Shown here: in pieces, positions 62,586 to 64,000 of the stretch
How the letters are laid out: each line of letters opens with the position of its first letter
Numbering within the stretch: the stretch's first letter is position 1
Assembly (NCBI GenBank): GCA_034408855.1
Contig: JAWXCK010000034.1
Location: forward strand, 1-64,000
Direction of reading: 5' to 3'
Source: JAIYDQ01 sp034408855
Lineage (GTDB): Bacteria > Planctomycetota > Planctomycetia > Pirellulales > Pirellulaceae
DNA length: 64,000 nt
Made by a program: the position numbers and the translations under genes
Notes under the pieces: model-generated
The model's database searches: none
Seen by the model: the letters and a program-made list of their open reading frames with translations, nothing else
Told to the model about the DNA's origin: nothing

Positions 62586-62642
62586 AGCCGTCGGGCGTTA
62601 GCTCCGGTTTATTAAGAGAACCGGGCCTAACGGCCATCGGCT
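62586..62642. repeat. AGCCGTCGGGCGTTAG palindromic repeat
   Basis: Arms of 24 bases (62586-62609 and 62619-62642) are imperfectly complementary (CGTTAG/CTAACG and CCGGTT/AACCGG cores) around a nine-base loop. It is a REP-like family distinct from the others in the window. It sits in the 257-base gap between two divergent genes. Confidence 0.65.
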
Positions 62643-62720
62643 AATCTGTGCAGTTTGAAATACTGCGCTGCTGTGTGCTGAGTTTAGTAAAACTTGACGT
62701 GGGTTCTTTAGAAGACTCCA

Positions 62721-64000
62721 ATGGCCTTGGTGAATGAGAATATTAACCAAAATGCGAAACGATCTGCCATTGCCATGACTTGCCGCTACGCCTTTGTCGC
62801 CGGCTTCCTTTTGCTGAGTGCTTCCGCATCGTTATTAGGGGAACAAGCCGAAGCGTCAGTCGATTTCGATCGCGATATCGCGCCGCTATTGGCTAAGAAA
62901 TGCCTAGATTGCCACAACAAAACAGAATACAAAGCCGAATTAGACTTGAGCCGATCAGAGTCCGCTCTATCGCGATCGGCCGTAGTCATCGTACCCTTCG
63001 AACTCGAAGCAAGTCTGCTTTGGAAGAAGGTTTTCGACGAGGAAATGCCGCCGGAAAATCCGCTCAGTCCTCGCGAAAAGGACTTGTTCAGGAATTGGAT
63101 TGCAAGCGGGGCAAGATGGGGCAAATCCGATCCGATCGATCGATTTGCCTACAGCACTGACCATCGTGCCGGCACAGACTGGTGGTCGCTTCAGCCGATT
63201 GCCCGACCAACGTTACCCCAAGTCAAAAATATCGCATGGATCCACAATCCGATCGATGCCTTTATCCTCGCACGACTCGAGTCTGAAAACATCAAACCAG
63301 CTCCGCCCGCCGATCCTGGCACGCTGATTCGTCGCGTCTATTTCGATTTGATCGGTCTGCCGCCGACACCGTCAGAGATCGAAGCCTTTGTAAACGATTC
63401 GTCACAAGAAGCTTACGCAAATTTGATCGATCGATTGTTGGCCTCGAAACATTACGGTGAACGTTGGGCTCGACATTGGTTGGATGTAGCTCGATATACC
63501 GAAAGTCAAGGCTTTGAATACGATCGCTTTCGACCGAACGCTTGGCACTATCGCGACTATGTGATCAACGCTTTCAATGACGACAAACCCTACGACGTTT
63601 TTCTTCAGGAACAAATCGCTGGCGACGTCGTAAACTTTGCATCGCCAGAAGAACTGATAACTCCCGAGTCGAAAATCGCGACCAGTCTTTTGGTGTGCGG
63701 GCCTTGGGACCAAGCTGGCAACTCGCAAGCCAATGTGACCCAAAAAAAGATTACTCGCGAGGAAGAATTAGAAGATTTGATTAGCGTCGTCGGACAAACA
63801 TTCCTCGGAATGACCGTCAATTGCGCTCGCTGCCACTCCCACAAATTCGATCCCATACCGCAAGAGGACTACTATCGCTTCAAATCGGTTTTTGAAGGTG
63901 TCAAACACGGTGAGAGCTCGATTGCGTCCGACGCGGACGAACTTGAACGCAAGCAAAATCTTGCCGATGCAGAACGTTCCTATTCCAAAGCGACAGCATC
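62721..64000 (+). CDS. PSCyt1/DUF1549 planctomycete cytochrome protein (partial, runs off the window)
   Basis: The frame is open from the ATG at 62721 to the edge (426 codons). A signal peptide covers residues about 19-41 (YAFVAGFLLLSASASLLG). Next comes a planctomycete cytochrome C domain: FDRDIAPLLAKKCLDCHNKT with one haem c site (CLDCH), and the motif DEEMPPENPLSPRE. From about residue 160 the DUF1549 (PSCyt2) domain follows, with LIRRVYFDLIGLPPTPSE and LGMTVNCARCHSHKFDPI, the latter giving a second CxxCH. The missing 3' part should hold DUF1553 (PSD1). Such proteins are secreted, usually paired with a DUF1501 protein; function is unsettled. The start could be the ATG at 62775. Confidence 0.9.
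   Translation, partial: MALVNENINQNAKRSAIAMTCRYAFVAGFLLLSASASLLGEQAEASVDFDRDIAPLLAKKCLDCHNKTEYKAELDLSRSESALSRSAVVIVPFELEASLLWKKVFDEEMPPENPLSPREKDLFRNWIASGARWGKSDPIDRFAYSTDHRAGTDWWSLQPIARPTLPQVKNIAWIHNPIDAFILARLESENIKPAPPADPGTLIRRVYFDLIGLPPTPSEIEAFVNDSSQEAYANLIDRLLASKHYGERWARHWLDVARYTESQGFEYDRFRPNAWHYRDYVINAFNDDKPYDVFLQEQIAGDVVNFASPEELITPESKIATSLLVCGPWDQAGNSQANVTQKKITREEELEDLISVVGQTFLGMTVNCARCHSHKFDPIPQEDYYRFKSVFEGVKHGESSIASDADELERKQNLADAERSYSKATA

Overview
This window comes from a planctomycete, most likely of the Pirellulales. The clearest sign is the partial gene at the right edge, which carries a planctomycete cytochrome C domain followed by DUF1549. Supporting signs are a twin-arginine-type Gfo/Idh/MocA oxidoreductase, a sialidase-fold secreted protein, an FAD-dependent oxidoreductase with a probable golvesin-like tail, a DUF6798-like membrane protein and many different dispersed palindromic repeats. 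GC content is moderate. I saw no rRNA, tRNA, CRISPR array, prophage or plasmid replication gene. Species was not determined.

Layout. 1-0.8 kb: a 5'-truncated tandem HUH (Y1) transposase remnant followed by a duplicated hairpin repeat. 0.9-10.6 kb: sialidase-like protein, alpha/beta hydrolase, a fused 5-oxoprolinase/hydantoinase, a nucleoside-type MFS transporter and a FHA-GAF-PP2C signalling phosphatase. 10.6-18 kb: an ABC ATPase, NAD-dependent DNA ligase, an HtrA-like protease, a fatty-acid desaturase and a DEAD-box helicase. 18-24 kb: a HEAT-like protein with a diheme cytochrome lipoprotein, then a RAYT transposase between mirrored REP palindromes, then hisI. 24-34.5 kb: a NatAB-like ABC exporter whose permease is fused to a CPBP protease, a secreted protein, a GT39-type glycosyltransferase and a large AsmA-like envelope protein. 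34.5-42 kb: dapF, a DUF374 acyltransferase, the FAD oxidoreductase and a glycan cluster (GT2, methyltransferase, GT39). 42-43 kb: a compact 760-bp RAYT element with perfect 26-bp inverted termini. 43-58.4 kb: secreted and TPR-like proteins, a second ABC exporter whose permease carries a large probable propeller domain, a Nif3-like protein, a TPR membrane protein, a YheT-like hydrolase, argC, a Nudix hydrolase and the DUF6798-like protein. 58.4-64 kb: csrA with a leader rich in GGA hairpins, a GYF_2 protein, a solo 26-bp inverted repeat, the Gfo/Idh oxidoreductase, a SprT-like metallopeptidase, an unknown acidic protein and the PSCyt gene running off the edge.

Most of the window is ordinary chromosome: housekeeping (ligA, dapF, argC, hisI, csrA), envelope and glycan biosynthesis, and export. 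Genes are packed tightly, with ATGA/GTGA/TAATG start-stop overlaps inside operons and 4-bp CTAA/CTAG overlaps between some convergent genes. The most unusual layer is the mobile palindromic DNA. There are two different RAYT transposases with different flanking palindromes, a fossil fragment related to one of them, a solo element built like the termini of the other, a truncated tandem HUH transposase, and at least five further palindromic repeat families placed mostly at gene ends. The csrA leader is the best candidate for a regulatory RNA structure.
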